This document shows positions 35,433-42,637 of a stretch of 60,231 nt of DNA, piece after piece; position 1 is the first letter of the stretch; every line of letters begins with the position of its first letter. A program made the position numbers and the translations under genes. Source of the stretch: Paracoccaceae bacterium (GTDB taxonomy: Bacteria > Pseudomonadota > Alphaproteobacteria > Rhodobacterales > Rhodobacteraceae); assembly GCA_947371955.1 (NCBI GenBank), contig CANBRQ010000007.1, forward strand, positions 1-60,231, read 5' to 3'. The notes below the pieces were generated by a model. That model worked only from the letters and a program-made list of their open reading frames with translations. It had not been told where the DNA came from and made no database searches.

Positions 35433-35649
35433 CGCCGAGGCGGAGGCCTTCCTCGATCAAGACCTCTCCGACCTCGACTTCGCCCAATTCAAACCGCTGA
35501 CGTGGGAGACCTCCCCCAAATCCGCCCGCATCAACATGCGCTTGCCCGAAGCGCTGATGGCCGCTCTCAAAGCCAAAGCCGCCAAGCGCGGCATCCCCTA
35601 CCAACGCCTCATCCGCGAGGCGCTGGAAAGGGAACTCGCCAAACCGTAG
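35404..35649 (+). CDS. brnA: BrnA-family antitoxin
   Basis: The 81-residue partner of brnT has an N-terminal toxin-binding segment (AEAFLDQDLSDLDFAQFKPL) and a C-terminal ribbon-helix-helix DNA-binding domain, SARINMRLPEALMAALKAKA followed by IPYQRLIREALERELAK. It would neutralise BrnT and repress the operon. The ATG at 35404 lies inside brnT; another in-frame ATG at 35422 would shorten it by six residues. Confidence 0.88.
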   Translation: MKTVPTMTTDAEAEAFLDQDLSDLDFAQFKPLTWETSPKSARINMRLPEALMAALKAKAAKRGIPYQRLIREALERELAKP

Positions 35650-35672
35650 GTCGGGGCGTGCCCCGACTCTAC
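35646..35672. repeat. GTAG-CTAC hairpin repeat after brnA
   Basis: GTAGGTCGGGG (35646-35656) pairs with CCCCGAC-TCTAC (35661-35672, one bulged base) around CGTG. It begins inside the brnA stop codon region and ends just before the csbD stop, so it could terminate both. It belongs to the same general family as 29054-29081. Confidence 0.55.
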
Positions 35673-35677
35673 CGACG

Positions 35678-35851
35678 CTAGTGCTTCTTCACCGCGTCCT
35701 TGATCCCGCCCACGGCGTTCTGCACTTTGCCCTCAACCTTCTGGGCCTGGCCCTCGGCTTGCAGCTTGGCATCGCCAACCAGCTTGCCGACAGCCACCTT
35801 GGCCTTGCCCGCCACAACCTTGGCCGAGCCTGCGATGCGGTCCTTGTCCAT
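35678..35851 (-). CDS. CsbD-family small stress protein
   Basis: The 57-residue Lys/Ala/Gly-rich protein starts MDKDRIAGSAKVVAGKAK and continues with three amphipathic repeats (VGKLVGDAKLQAEG, KVEGKVQNAVGGIKDAVKK). CsbD-like proteins are general-stress proteins of unknown mechanism. The ATG at 35851 starts exactly at the family N-terminus; the open frame upstream of it is not used. It converges on brnA. Confidence 0.88.
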   Translation of the reverse strand: MDKDRIAGSAKVVAGKAKVAVGKLVGDAKLQAEGQAQKVEGKVQNAVGGIKDAVKKH

Positions 35852-35988
35852 CTTGAATCTCCCATGGCACCTTGTGTGCCCCCTTAAATTACGCCCGCCA
35901 GAAGAGGCTGCGATGCCGTGGGTTAGGGTGGGGCGGGAACCTTTCGGGGATCGGCGCGTTGAGGCTGGCACCCCAGAAGGAGGTCCCC

Positions 35989-36066
35989 ATGAAAGGCATT
36001 CTCGCTTATCTGCTCGGCGTTCCGCTGATTGTCATCATCGCGCTCTACGTCTTCCACATCTTCTGA
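35989..36066 (+). CDS. 25-residue single-helix membrane peptide
   Basis: A strong ribosome site, GAAGGAGG, lies five bases before an ATG that opens a 25-codon frame: MKGILAYLLGVPLIVIIA followed by LYVFHIF. Almost the whole peptide is one membrane helix with a Lys at the N-terminus. The signal strength and the typical small-membrane-protein composition make it a credible gene although it is very short. I recall similar unnamed peptides in Rhodobacteraceae, but function is unknown. Confidence 0.7.
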   Translation: MKGILAYLLGVPLIVIIALYVFHIF

Positions 36067-36075
36067 CGCAGCAGC

Positions 36076-36129
36076 GGGCATTGCGTTAATCTCGCACCCA
36101 GCGTCCCGCGTGTCGGTACAGATGCCATA
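36076..36129 (-). repeat. 54-bp dispersed repeat, copy A
   Basis: Read on the minus strand it starts TATGGCATCTGTACCGACACG (first 20 bases at 36110-36129), has a 19-base variable middle, and ends TTAACGCAATGCCC. Copy B at 60020-60073 on the plus strand has the same ends and the same total length of 54 bp. It lies between the small peptide gene and the YxFxxD-type gene. Confidence 0.75.
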
Positions 36130-36234
36130 CGCAAAACAGACGGAGAGCGCCCGCAAAACAGACGGGGCGACGTTGCGGATTTCCCTTGTTAACCAAGGAA
36201 TATCCCCCGATTCGCCCCGTGGCTTTGCGGATTT
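36130..36234. repeat. Direct repeats and nested hairpins
   Basis: CGCAAAACAGACGG occurs twice (36130-36143 and 36152-36165). ACGGGGCGA (36162-36170) pairs with TCGCCCCGT (36212-36220), enclosing a smaller hairpin CCTTG-TTAAC-CAAGG (36184-36198). TTGCGGATTT appears at 36173-36182 and 36225-36234. The structure reaches into the stop codon of the next minus-strand gene and could act as its terminator. Confidence 0.55.
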
Positions 36235-36583
36235 ACTCTTTGATCACATGCCAGACGCCGCCCTTGCCGTCGCCCGTCACGTCGCCGGCCTTGGTGTCGC
36301 CGATGAAATAGTACATCGGCTTGCCATCATAGGCCCATTGCTTGGTGCCGTCCTTGCGGTCCACCAGGGTCCAGCCCTCGGTCAGCGGATCGTCGGCCTT
36401 GCCCAGATAGGGCGGCCAGTTCTTGGCGCAATCGTCATAGCAGGCCGACACGCCGCCCGTGTCTTTGTCGAAGATATACAAGGTGTTACCCTTGGCATCC
36501 ATCACCATCCCGGCCATCGCGGCGCAGGTGGAGCCAAGCAGTGAGGCGGCGAAAAGGGCGGTCAGAAGGTGTGTCCGAGGCAT
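36233..36583 (-). CDS. Exported protein with YxFxxD-type secreted repeats (COG4315-like)
   Basis: The 116-residue product has a signal peptide (MPRTHLLTALFAASLLGSTC, with cleavage near AMA) and two copies of the short secreted repeat: LYIFDKDTGGVSACYDDCAK and MYYFIGDTKAGDVTG. Tryptophan and Asp/Gly loops resemble the lipoprotein family of COG4315, whose function is unknown. GGGGAG seven bases before the ATG at 36583 supports the start. A structured GC-rich segment (36642-36711) lies upstream. Confidence 0.85.
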   Translation of the reverse strand: MPRTHLLTALFAASLLGSTCAAMAGMVMDAKGNTLYIFDKDTGGVSACYDDCAKNWPPYLGKADDPLTEGWTLVDRKDGTKQWAYDGKPMYYFIGDTKAGDVTGDGKGGVWHVIKE

Positions 36584-36641
36584 CGAATATCTCCCCTGCG
36601 GCAGAACGCGCCGCAGCAGCGTGGCGGGATCAACCGGAAGG

Positions 36642-36711
36642 CTCCGGTCCTGCCAAAGACAGGGGGGATACCCGCGCCTGTCGGGGAGAAGGGTAGCGCA
36701 AAGGACCGGAG
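36642..36711. other. Structured intergenic element upstream of the YxFxxD gene
   Basis: CTCCGGTCCT (36642-36651) pairs perfectly with AGGACCGGAG (36702-36711), enclosing a second stem GACAGG (36658-36663) with CCTGTC (36677-36682). On the minus strand this 70-base unit lies 59-128 bases ahead of the start codon and would be in its leader. It matches no riboswitch class I can recognise. Confidence 0.45.
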
Positions 36712-36819
36712 TTTGATCCGGACCTAAGGCTGAAGACCTTCTCACGACTTCGCGAGTGGGAGGGTGATGGCAGAACCGTCGGTCTTGGCAAAGACGAAAT
36801 GTACCTTCGCACCAATGGC

Positions 36820-37233
36820 TTAGCGAGCGATCGTGACCATGCAATGCGCACGGCCCGCCACGTCGGCTGCGACCGACCCAAGCACAAGCCGCGACAGCCC
36901 ACGCTTGTCGCCGGTGCCCATGACGATATGATCGACCTTGTTCATCTCGGCATAGGTCACGATGCCCGAGGCGGCCTCGCGGTCGATGATGATGGCAGAG
37001 CCGGTCGGCGTGACCCCCTTGGCCACGGCGACTGTGGTGCCGTCGTCAAGGATCTTTTTGGCGTCGGCGTCGCTCCAATGGTGGATCAGGGGGCCGCGTC
37101 CGCCGCCATGGGCCACGTTCACCACGCACAGCAACAGTTCGGCACCGTATTTGGTGGCAAGGTCGGCTGCGACGTCTATGGCATGGGCGGCGTGATCGGT
37201 CCCGTCGATGGGGCACAGGATGCGGTGGGTCAT
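36820..37233 (-). CDS. Universal stress protein (UspA family)
   Basis: The 137-residue protein starts MTHRILCPIDGTDHAAHAID, the typical Usp beta1-alpha1 with an acidic residue for ATP binding. The C-terminal GTGDKRGLSRLVLGSVAADV contains the G-2x-G-9x-G(S) ATP-binding pattern characteristic of ATP-binding Usp proteins. The usual role is survival under respiratory or nutrient stress. An FNR-like box 72-85 bp upstream suggests induction at low oxygen. Confidence 0.92.
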   Translation of the reverse strand: MTHRILCPIDGTDHAAHAIDVAADLATKYGAELLLCVVNVAHGGGRGPLIHHWSDADAKKILDDGTTVAVAKGVTPTGSAIIIDREAASGIVTYAEMNKVDHIVMGTGDKRGLSRLVLGSVAADVAGRAHCMVTIAR

Positions 37234-37304
37234 GGTCTTGGTCCTTGGCTGGGGCGGTCCGTGCCGCCCTGCCACCAGAATGAAAGAGATTTGCGCCAAT
37301 CGCC

Positions 37305-37318
37305 TTGATCTGGGTCAA
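37305..37318. promoter_or_regulatory. FNR/FnrL-type box upstream of usp
   Basis: TTGATCTGGGTCAA matches the TTGAT-N4-ATCAA consensus in nine of ten positions. It lies 72-85 bp upstream of the usp start, in the usp-csp intergenic region. Usp genes are known targets of FNR-type regulators in related bacteria; regulation here is inferred. Confidence 0.65.
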
Positions 37319-37512
37319 TTGCCGGGTTGGCGGGCCGCCGCGCGTCGTCCGGATTTATCTTGATTTGGGCTCCGCTTGCCCTCATATGAATCCCCGCGAC
37401 GTTATCTCTATCGACCTGTCTGCCACCAAATTCGGCCACAGCATTCGATCCAAAGCTGACGGGGCCGGGCCGCCGCAATCTCGCGGGCGGCGAATTGACA
37501 GGAGTGTTCACG

Positions 37513-37719
37513 ATGGCCAAGGGCACCGTGAAATGGTTCAATGAAACCAAAGGCTACGGCTTTATTGCCCCGGAAGGCGGCAAGAAGGACGTGTTCGTGC
37601 ATATCACCGCGCTGGAGCGGGCTGGTCTGCGCGGACTGAAGGACGGTCAAGCGGTCAGCTTCGACATTGAAGCCGGTCGTGATGGCCGGGAATCGGCGAC
37701 GAATATCTCGCTGGCCTGA
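37513..37719 (+). CDS. Cold-shock domain protein
   Basis: The 68-residue OB-fold protein starts [18 protein letters not shown] and contains both RNA-binding motifs, KGYGFI (RNP1) and DVFVHI (RNP2). It acts as an RNA chaperone or antiterminator; whether it is cold-induced cannot be told. CAGGAG precedes the ATG by eleven bases. A hairpin (37735-37766) follows the stop. Confidence 0.95.
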   Translation: MAKGTVKWFNETKGYGFIAPEGGKKDVFVHITALERAGLRGLKDGQAVSFDIEAGRDGRESATNISLA

Positions 37720-37734
37720 TCCAAGCCGCAAGAC

Positions 37735-37766
37735 AAGGGCGCGCGCCGGATCGGTGTGCGCCCTTT
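37735..37766. terminator. Terminator-like hairpin after the cold-shock gene
   Basis: AAGGGCGC (37735-37742) pairs with GCGCCCTT (37758-37765). It is followed by only a short T-run (TTTCG). It lies between the csp gene and the convergent receiver-like remnant. Confidence 0.6.
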
Positions 37767-37770
37767 CGTA

Positions 37771-38306
37771 TCACCAGGTCAGGTGAGACAGCCTGTCGCG
37801 CAGGGCATTGGCAAGACCCGCCCGCAGGGCAGAAGACGACTGTTCCAGCGGCGCACGTCGGTCCAGCGGAAGGCTGGGGGTTTTGCACGCGACGGATATG
37901 AGGATGACCGGGAACCGGCCACGCACCTCTCCCAGAATTTGCGCGGCGCGGTGACCGCCAGCCAGACCCCCTATCCCGGGCGCGTCGCAGTCCACTCCCA
38001 GCGCGCAGAAATCTGCAGGGTCATCAATCACCTCCGCCAACGCGGTGAAAAGTTCCGCGACGGGGTGAACCTCCATCCCCAAGACCGTTAGCCGCTGTTC
38101 TATCGACCCGCTCGGGCCGTCTGGTCCGCAGAACAGCACGTGTGTTGGGGGCGGATCGGATCAGCAAACCAGGACAGGCCTGAAAGCCCTTGCATGTCGG
38201 CCACCATCGGGTTGCGTTGCATCAACATAGCACGGCGCTTCAAGGGCTCCGTCAGGAAGATCATCGGCGTTTGTGCCAATTTTGAGGCGTCTTGTTCTGT
38301 TGTCAC
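37771..38306 (-). pseudogene. Receiver-like protein, apparently frameshifted
   Basis: Two minus-strand frames seem to be parts of one protein. The upstream frame (38306-38100) starts MTTEQDASKLAQTPMIFL and reads to SGLSWFADP; the downstream frame (38139-37771, GTG) continues THVLFCGPDGPSGSIEQRL and resembles a response-regulator receiver, with ALGVDCDAPG at the phospho-acceptor position and RFPVILIS before a region where the conserved Lys is missing. Frames differ by two bases, and the switch would have to fall between 38160 and 38103. An intact 122-residue GTG-start gene, or an upstream small gene with unrelated function, are alternatives. Confidence 0.4.
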
Positions 38307-38395
38307 CCGGGGCGGATTGCGGCACAGTCGGCTGGTTCAATCTGCTGTCACAATCTGGCGAACACCGCCGTGATGCAGATGTTCCGCGAGGTGCC

Positions 38396-39319
38396 ATGGA
38401 CTATGCGACCCTGATCGACGCGCCGACCTGGGCCTTCATTTCGGCCACCGACGCCTGTTATCCCGCTGATACGGCAAGCCTTTCCATCACGCAGCAGCGG
38501 GCGATCTATGATGCGATGTGTCGCCGCTTCCATCAGGACTATCCCCCGGGCATCGTAGCCGAAGACGGCCCGGTGGCGGGCGTTCCCTGCCGGATCTTTC
38601 CCGGGGCATCTCCTGCCGTCATCTATCTGCATGGCGGTGGCTTTGTGGTGGGCGGGCTGGACAGCCACGATGACATCTGCGCCGAGATCCGCGCCGAGAC
38701 CGGACTGGCCGTCGTCTGCGTCGACTACCGCCTGTCGCCAGAACACCTGCATCCTGCGGCATTGGAGGACACTCTGGCTGTTGCCCGCGCCTTGGGGATG
38801 GATGGTCCGATCCTGCTGGCGGGCGACAGTGCTGGGGGCAATCTCGCTGCCGCAGCCGCTCATGTCCTGCGGGCAGAGCCGCGCATACGCGTGCTGGGTC
38901 AGGTGCTGATCTATCCCGGTCTTGGGGGAGACGTCGATACCGGCAGCTACCTCACCCATGCCCATGCCCCGATGCTGACCCGCGCGGATGTGCTTTTCTA
39001 TGCCGGCATCCGCCATGGGGGCGAGGCTCCGCAAGCGGACCCGACCGTATCGCCTCTGCACGACACAGACTTTACCAGCCTGCCGCCAACCGTGGCTTTT
39101 GGCGCCGAATGTGACCCGTTGTGCGATGACGCAGCCACCTATGCCCAAGCGATCCGCTTGGGCGGCGGCCTTGCGCAAAGCTTTACCGAACAAGGGCTTG
39201 TCCACGGCTACCTCCGCGCCCGCCATTCCGTACCCCGCTCTGCCGCCAGCTTTGCCCGCATCACCACCGCCCTTTCCGCCCTCGCCCGCCGCGAGTGGCC
39301 CTATGGAGACGCCTCATGA
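38396..39319 (+). CDS. Alpha/beta hydrolase, hormone-sensitive-lipase family esterase
   Basis: The 307-residue cytosolic esterase has the HSL signatures YLHGGGFVVGGL (oxyanion hole, about 79-90) and the nucleophile elbow LLAGDSAGGNLAA (about 141-153). The acid/His positions are plausible at AECDPLCDDA and LVHGYLR near the C-terminus. It probably cleaves a short carboxyl ester; the natural substrate is unknown. GAGG precedes the ATG at 38396. The stop overlaps the start of the class II aldolase gene (ATGA at 39316-39319), so the two act in one operon. Confidence 0.9.
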   Translation: MDYATLIDAPTWAFISATDACYPADTASLSITQQRAIYDAMCRRFHQDYPPGIVAEDGPVAGVPCRIFPGASPAVIYLHGGGFVVGGLDSHDDICAEIRAETGLAVVCVDYRLSPEHLHPAALEDTLAVARALGMDGPILLAGDSAGGNLAAAAAHVLRAEPRIRVLGQVLIYPGLGGDVDTGSYLTHAHAPMLTRADVLFYAGIRHGGEAPQADPTVSPLHDTDFTSLPPTVAFGAECDPLCDDAATYAQAIRLGGGLAQSFTEQGLVHGYLRARHSVPRSAASFARITTALSALARREWPYGDAS

Positions 39320-40077
39320 ACCAACAAGCCAACATCACCCGCCCCAATCTGGAGCACTGGGCCGAGCGTGTCGATCTCGCCGCCGCCTTCCGCTGGACCG
39401 TAAAGCTGAACCTGCACGAGGCTGTGGCCAACCACTTCTCGCTGGCGGTGAACCCGGACGGCACGCGGTTCCTGATGAACCCCAACGGTCGCCATTTCGG
39501 CCGTATCACCGCCTCCAGCCTGGTGGAGATCGACGCCAACGACCCGAAAACGATGGAGCGTCCCGATGCGCCCGATCCCACAGCCTGGGGCCTGCACGGC
39601 TCGATCCACCGCGCCTTGCCCCATGCGCGCTGTGTGATGCATGTGCATTCGATGCACGCGACGGTTCTCGCCTCACTTGCCGACAGCACCCTGCCGCCGA
39701 TCGACCAGAACTCGGCCATGTTCTTCGGCCGCCATGTGGTGGATGGCAACTACGGCGGCATGGCTTTCGCCGAGGAAGGCGCCCGCTGCGCCCATATGCT
39801 GTCCGATCCCAAGATCACCACGATGATCATGGGCAACCACGGCGTGCTGATCATCGGGCAGACCGTAGCGGAAACCTTCAACCGCCTGACCTACTTTGAA
39901 CGCGCCGCCGAGACTTATATCCGCGCCCTGCAAACCGGCCGCCCGCTGCGCGTGCTGTCCGATGAGATCGCCGAGAAAACCGCCCGCGAATGGGAAGCCT
40001 ATCCCGGCGGTGCCGATTTTCACCTGGCCGAGATCAAGGCACTGTTGGACGAAGAGGGCGCGACTTACGCCCAGTGA
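39316..40077 (+). CDS. Class II aldolase/adducin-family protein
   Basis: The 253-residue protein has the zinc-dependent class II aldolase fold. The zinc-binding histidines are visible in CVMHVHSMHATVLAS (about 103-117) and in MGNHGVLIIG (about 175-184), and an N-terminal ANHFSLAV block contacts phosphate or substrate in this family. Substrates include sugar phosphates or deoxy-sugar acids, and some members are decarboxylases, so the reaction is not fixed. It is coupled to the esterase upstream and ends at a palindrome facing the phosphatase-like gene. Confidence 0.88.
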   Translation: MNQQANITRPNLEHWAERVDLAAAFRWTVKLNLHEAVANHFSLAVNPDGTRFLMNPNGRHFGRITASSLVEIDANDPKTMERPDAPDPTAWGLHGSIHRALPHARCVMHVHSMHATVLASLADSTLPPIDQNSAMFFGRHVVDGNYGGMAFAEEGARCAHMLSDPKITTMIMGNHGVLIIGQTVAETFNRLTYFERAAETYIRALQTGRPLRVLSDEIAEKTAREWEAYPGGADFHLAEIKALLDEEGATYAQ

Positions 40078-40080
40078 CAC

Positions 40081-40109
40081 CCCAAGGATTTTCGCTGAAA
40101 AGCCATGGG
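40081..40109. repeat. AT-core extragenic palindrome, copy T2
   Basis: CCCAAGGATTTT and AAAAGCCATGGG form an imperfect 12-bp stem around CGCTG. It is the same element as 26892-26920 with two mismatched pairs, and lies between two convergent stop codons, where it can serve as a terminator for both. Confidence 0.6.
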
Positions 40110-40110
40110 A

Positions 40111-40944
40111 TTACGCCGTCAGGAACGCCGGAGCCTTCATGGTTTCCGGCACCTTGACGCCAAGCCTCGTCAGGATCGTTGGCGCCAGCGCAAGCTGGTC
40201 CAGCACAACATCCTTGGCCGGACCCTCGGCGGCGCCGAAGTAATACAGTGCAAACTCCCGCTGCAAATCCCCTGTTCCACCGTGATGCCCGCGCGCATCC
40301 TGCCCGTGGTCGGCGGTGACGATCACCTCATAGCCCTTGGCCCGCCAGCGGGCGAGGAAGCCCGCCAAAGCCTCGTCCATCCGGTAGCAGGCGTCGTCCA
40401 TCTCTTCACAATCGTGAAAGAACCGATGCCCCATGCTGTCGAGTGTGCAGGTGTGCAGGATGCCGTAGTCAATGCCCTTCCTTTCACACAGCATGGTCAG
40501 CATGGCGAACAGGTCGACATCGGCGGGGGTCATCTGGTTGTAGCTGCTGTCCCCGGTCATCGTGTGAAAACGACCGTGGGTGATGGGGCCGCCGGGCTCG
40601 TCGTATTCGATATCCTCCACCACATCAAAGGGATAGCGGTTGAAGAACTCGCTCCAGAAGCTGTGCGTCACGGCCCCGGTCTTCAGCCCGGCCTTGGACG
40701 CCTCGGAAAACACATCCGGAAACTCCAGCCGTCGCCGCGTGGCGTTGCCCCAGATGCCATGCACCTGCGGCGGCAATCCGGTGTGGATCGAGGCATAGCA
40801 GGTGCCTGACGTGGACGGCAAAACCGCCCGCATCTTCCAGACCCGCGCCTCACCTGACGCCACCCAGCCCTCCAGATTGCCGAACAACCGGCGCCAGTTG
40901 GCGTAGGGCACTCCATCCAGCAGGATCAGCAGCAGTTTTGCCAT
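40111..40944 (-). CDS. Alkaline phosphatase superfamily / nucleotide pyrophosphatase-like hydrolase
   Basis: The 277-residue protein has the metal-binding pattern of the superfamily: LLLILLDGVPY (first Asp), LPSTSGTCYASIHTG with the expected Ser/Thr nucleophile (about 42-56), LDSMGHRFFHD (Asp/His) and VTADHGQD (Asp-His). There is no signal peptide, so it acts in the cytosol, unlike classical alkaline phosphatases. It lies 61 bp downstream of the ABC importer genes on the same strand, and likely works on an imported phospho- or phosphonate-type compound. The substrate is not known. Confidence 0.87.
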   Translation of the reverse strand: MAKLLLILLDGVPYANWRRLFGNLEGWVASGEARVWKMRAVLPSTSGTCYASIHTGLPPQVHGIWGNATRRRLEFPDVFSEASKAGLKTGAVTHSFWSEFFNRYPFDVVEDIEYDEPGGPITHGRFHTMTGDSSYNQMTPADVDLFAMLTMLCERKGIDYGILHTCTLDSMGHRFFHDCEEMDDACYRMDEALAGFLARWRAKGYEVIVTADHGQDARGHHGGTGDLQREFALYYFGAAEGPAKDVVLDQLALAPTILTRLGVKVPETMKAPAFLTA

Positions 40945-40969
40945 CGGTGTCTCCTTGCCCGGCGAAGGA

Positions 40970-41003
40970 GCCTCCGGCGGGGATATTTGGGCAAGTATGA
41001 AAG
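40970..41003. repeat. Rhodobacterales extragenic palindrome, copy R3
   Basis: The segment GCCTCCGGCGGGGATATTTG followed by GGCAAGTATGAAAG is a form of the dispersed repeat that I recall as frequent between Rhodobacterales genes. It fills most of the gap between the ABC ATPase stop and the phosphatase-like gene, opposite in orientation to R1. Confidence 0.65.
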
Positions 41004-41005
41004 GG

Positions 41006-42637
41006 TCAGTTGCCCGCGCTTTCCATCTTGCGGCTTTTCAGCACCCCCTCCAGCCAGCCGAGTTTCATTTCGGGCACCGAGGAGAGGAGGAGATCGGTGT
41101 AGTCGTCAAAGGGCGGAGCGAGGACATCGGATTTCTGACCATAGCGGACGACTTCGCCGCGGTACATGACGGCGATCTTGTCGGCGATGGCTTTGACGGT
41201 GGCGAGGTCGTGGGTGATGAAGAGGTAGGCCACGCCCTCCAGCGCTTGCAGGTTCAGGAGGAGTTTCAGGATGCCATCGGCGACCAGTGGGTCGAGGGCG
41301 CTTGTCACCTCGTCGCAGATGATCAGCTTAGGCTTGGCGGCCAAGGCGCGGGCGATGCAGACGCGCTGCTTCTGGCCGCCGGAAAGCTCTGCGGGGTAGC
41401 GGTTCTCAAACCCTTTGCCCATCTCGATTTCTTCCAGCAGCGCCTGGACGCGGGCGCGCTTGGCCTCGCCTTTCAGACCGAAGTAGAATTCCAGCGGGCG
41501 GCCGATGATGGTGCCGACGGTCTGGCGCGGGTTCATCGCGGTGTCGGCCATCTGGTAGATCATCTGCACCTCGCGCAGGTCGTCCTTGGTGCGGGCTGCG
41601 AGGTCAGCCGACAATTGGCGCCCGGCGAAGCTGATCTTGCCTGCGCTGGCCGGCAAAAGCCCGGTGATCACCCGCGCCAGCGTCGACTTGCCCGAGCCGC
41701 TTTCGCCCACAATCGCCAGCGTCTGTCCTGCTGCCACGTCGACATTCACGTTCTTCAGCACGTCGAAGTTGGTGCCCCTGTAGCGGGCCGTTATGCCTTC
41801 CACCTTCAAGACCGGCGGGGCCGGGCGTTTTTCCGTGTGATCAATGCTGCGGACCGAGACGAGCGCCTGGGTATAGGCTTGCGCCGGACGGTTGATGATG
41901 TGGTCGGTGGAGCCGTATTCCACCGTCTTGCCATGGCGCAGCACCATGATGTCATCGGCGACCTGCGCCACCACGGCGAGGTCATGGGTGATGTAGATGG
42001 CGCCAACCCCGGTATCGTGGATCGCCTCCTTGATCGCGGCGAGCACGTCGATCTGCGTGGTCACATCCAGCGCGGTGGTGGGTTCGTCAAAGATCACAAG
42101 GTCGGGTTTGGGGCAAAGCGCCATCGCTGTCATGGCGCGTTGAAGTTGCCCGCCCGAGACCTGGTGCGGGTAGCGCTGCCCAAAGCCCTCGGGGTTTGGC
42201 AGGCCCAGCTTGCGGAACAGGTCCACCGCCCGCGCCTCGGCCTCGGGGCGGGACATGACTTTGTGGAGGAGGGTGGTTTCGATCACCTGCTCCATCAGTC
42301 GTTTCGCCGGGTTGAAGGCGGCAGCGGCGGATTGGGCGACATAAGTCACCTCTTTGCCCCGCAAAGCCCGAAGGCCGGAGGCGCCCGCCGTCCGGATATC
42401 GCGCCCGTTCAGCAGCACTTGGCCACCTGTCAGCCGCACGCCGCCCCGGCCAAACGACATTGCCGCCAGCCCGATGGTGGACTTGCCTGCGCCCGACTCC
42501 CCGATCAGCCCCAGCACGCGGCCCTTCTGCAGCGAGACCGACACGTCATCAACCAGCACCAGATGCCTTGGCTTTTCGCCCGGCGGATAGGCCGTCGCCT
42601 CGATCCGCAAGTTCTTGATCTCCAGCAAATCAGCCAC
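41006..42637 (-). CDS. Peptide/opine-type ABC transporter, fused double ATPase
   Basis: The 543-residue protein fuses two complete ATPase domains that in most Dpp/Opp systems are separate (DppD and DppF). The N-terminal domain has LIGESGAGKSTIGL, SGGQLQRAMTA and LVIFDEPTTALD; the C-terminal one has IVGESGSGKSTLA, LSGGQKQRVCIA and LIICDEVTSALD. Each ends with the peptide-transporter C-terminal extension. It energises import through the two permeases upstream. It starts with GTG at 42637, overlapping the permease gene by eight bases. Confidence 0.93.
   Translation of the reverse strand: MADLLEIKNLRIEATAYPPGEKPRHLVLVDDVSVSLQKGRVLGLIGESGAGKSTIGLAAMSFGRGGVRLTGGQVLLNGRDIRTAGASGLRALRGKEVTYVAQSAAAAFNPAKRLMEQVIETTLLHKVMSRPEAEARAVDLFRKLGLPNPEGFGQRYPHQVSGGQLQRAMTAMALCPKPDLVIFDEPTTALDVTTQIDVLAAIKEAIHDTGVGAIYITHDLAVVAQVADDIMVLRHGKTVEYGSTDHIINRPAQAYTQALVSVRSIDHTEKRPAPPVLKVEGITARYRGTNFDVLKNVNVDVAAGQTLAIVGESGSGKSTLARVITGLLPASAGKISFAGRQLSADLAARTKDDLREVQMIYQMADTAMNPRQTVGTIIGRPLEFYFGLKGEAKRARVQALLEEIEMGKGFENRYPAELSGGQKQRVCIARALAAKPKLIICDEVTSALDPLVADGILKLLLNLQALEGVAYLFITHDLATVKAIADKIAVMYRGEVVRYGQKSDVLAPPFDDYTDLLLSSVPEMKLGWLEGVLKSRKMESAGN

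Noticed and set aside
36642-36711. Known riboswitch (cobalamin, TPP, glycine, fluoride, guanidine)
   Set aside because: None of the conserved core sequences of those classes is present on either strand.
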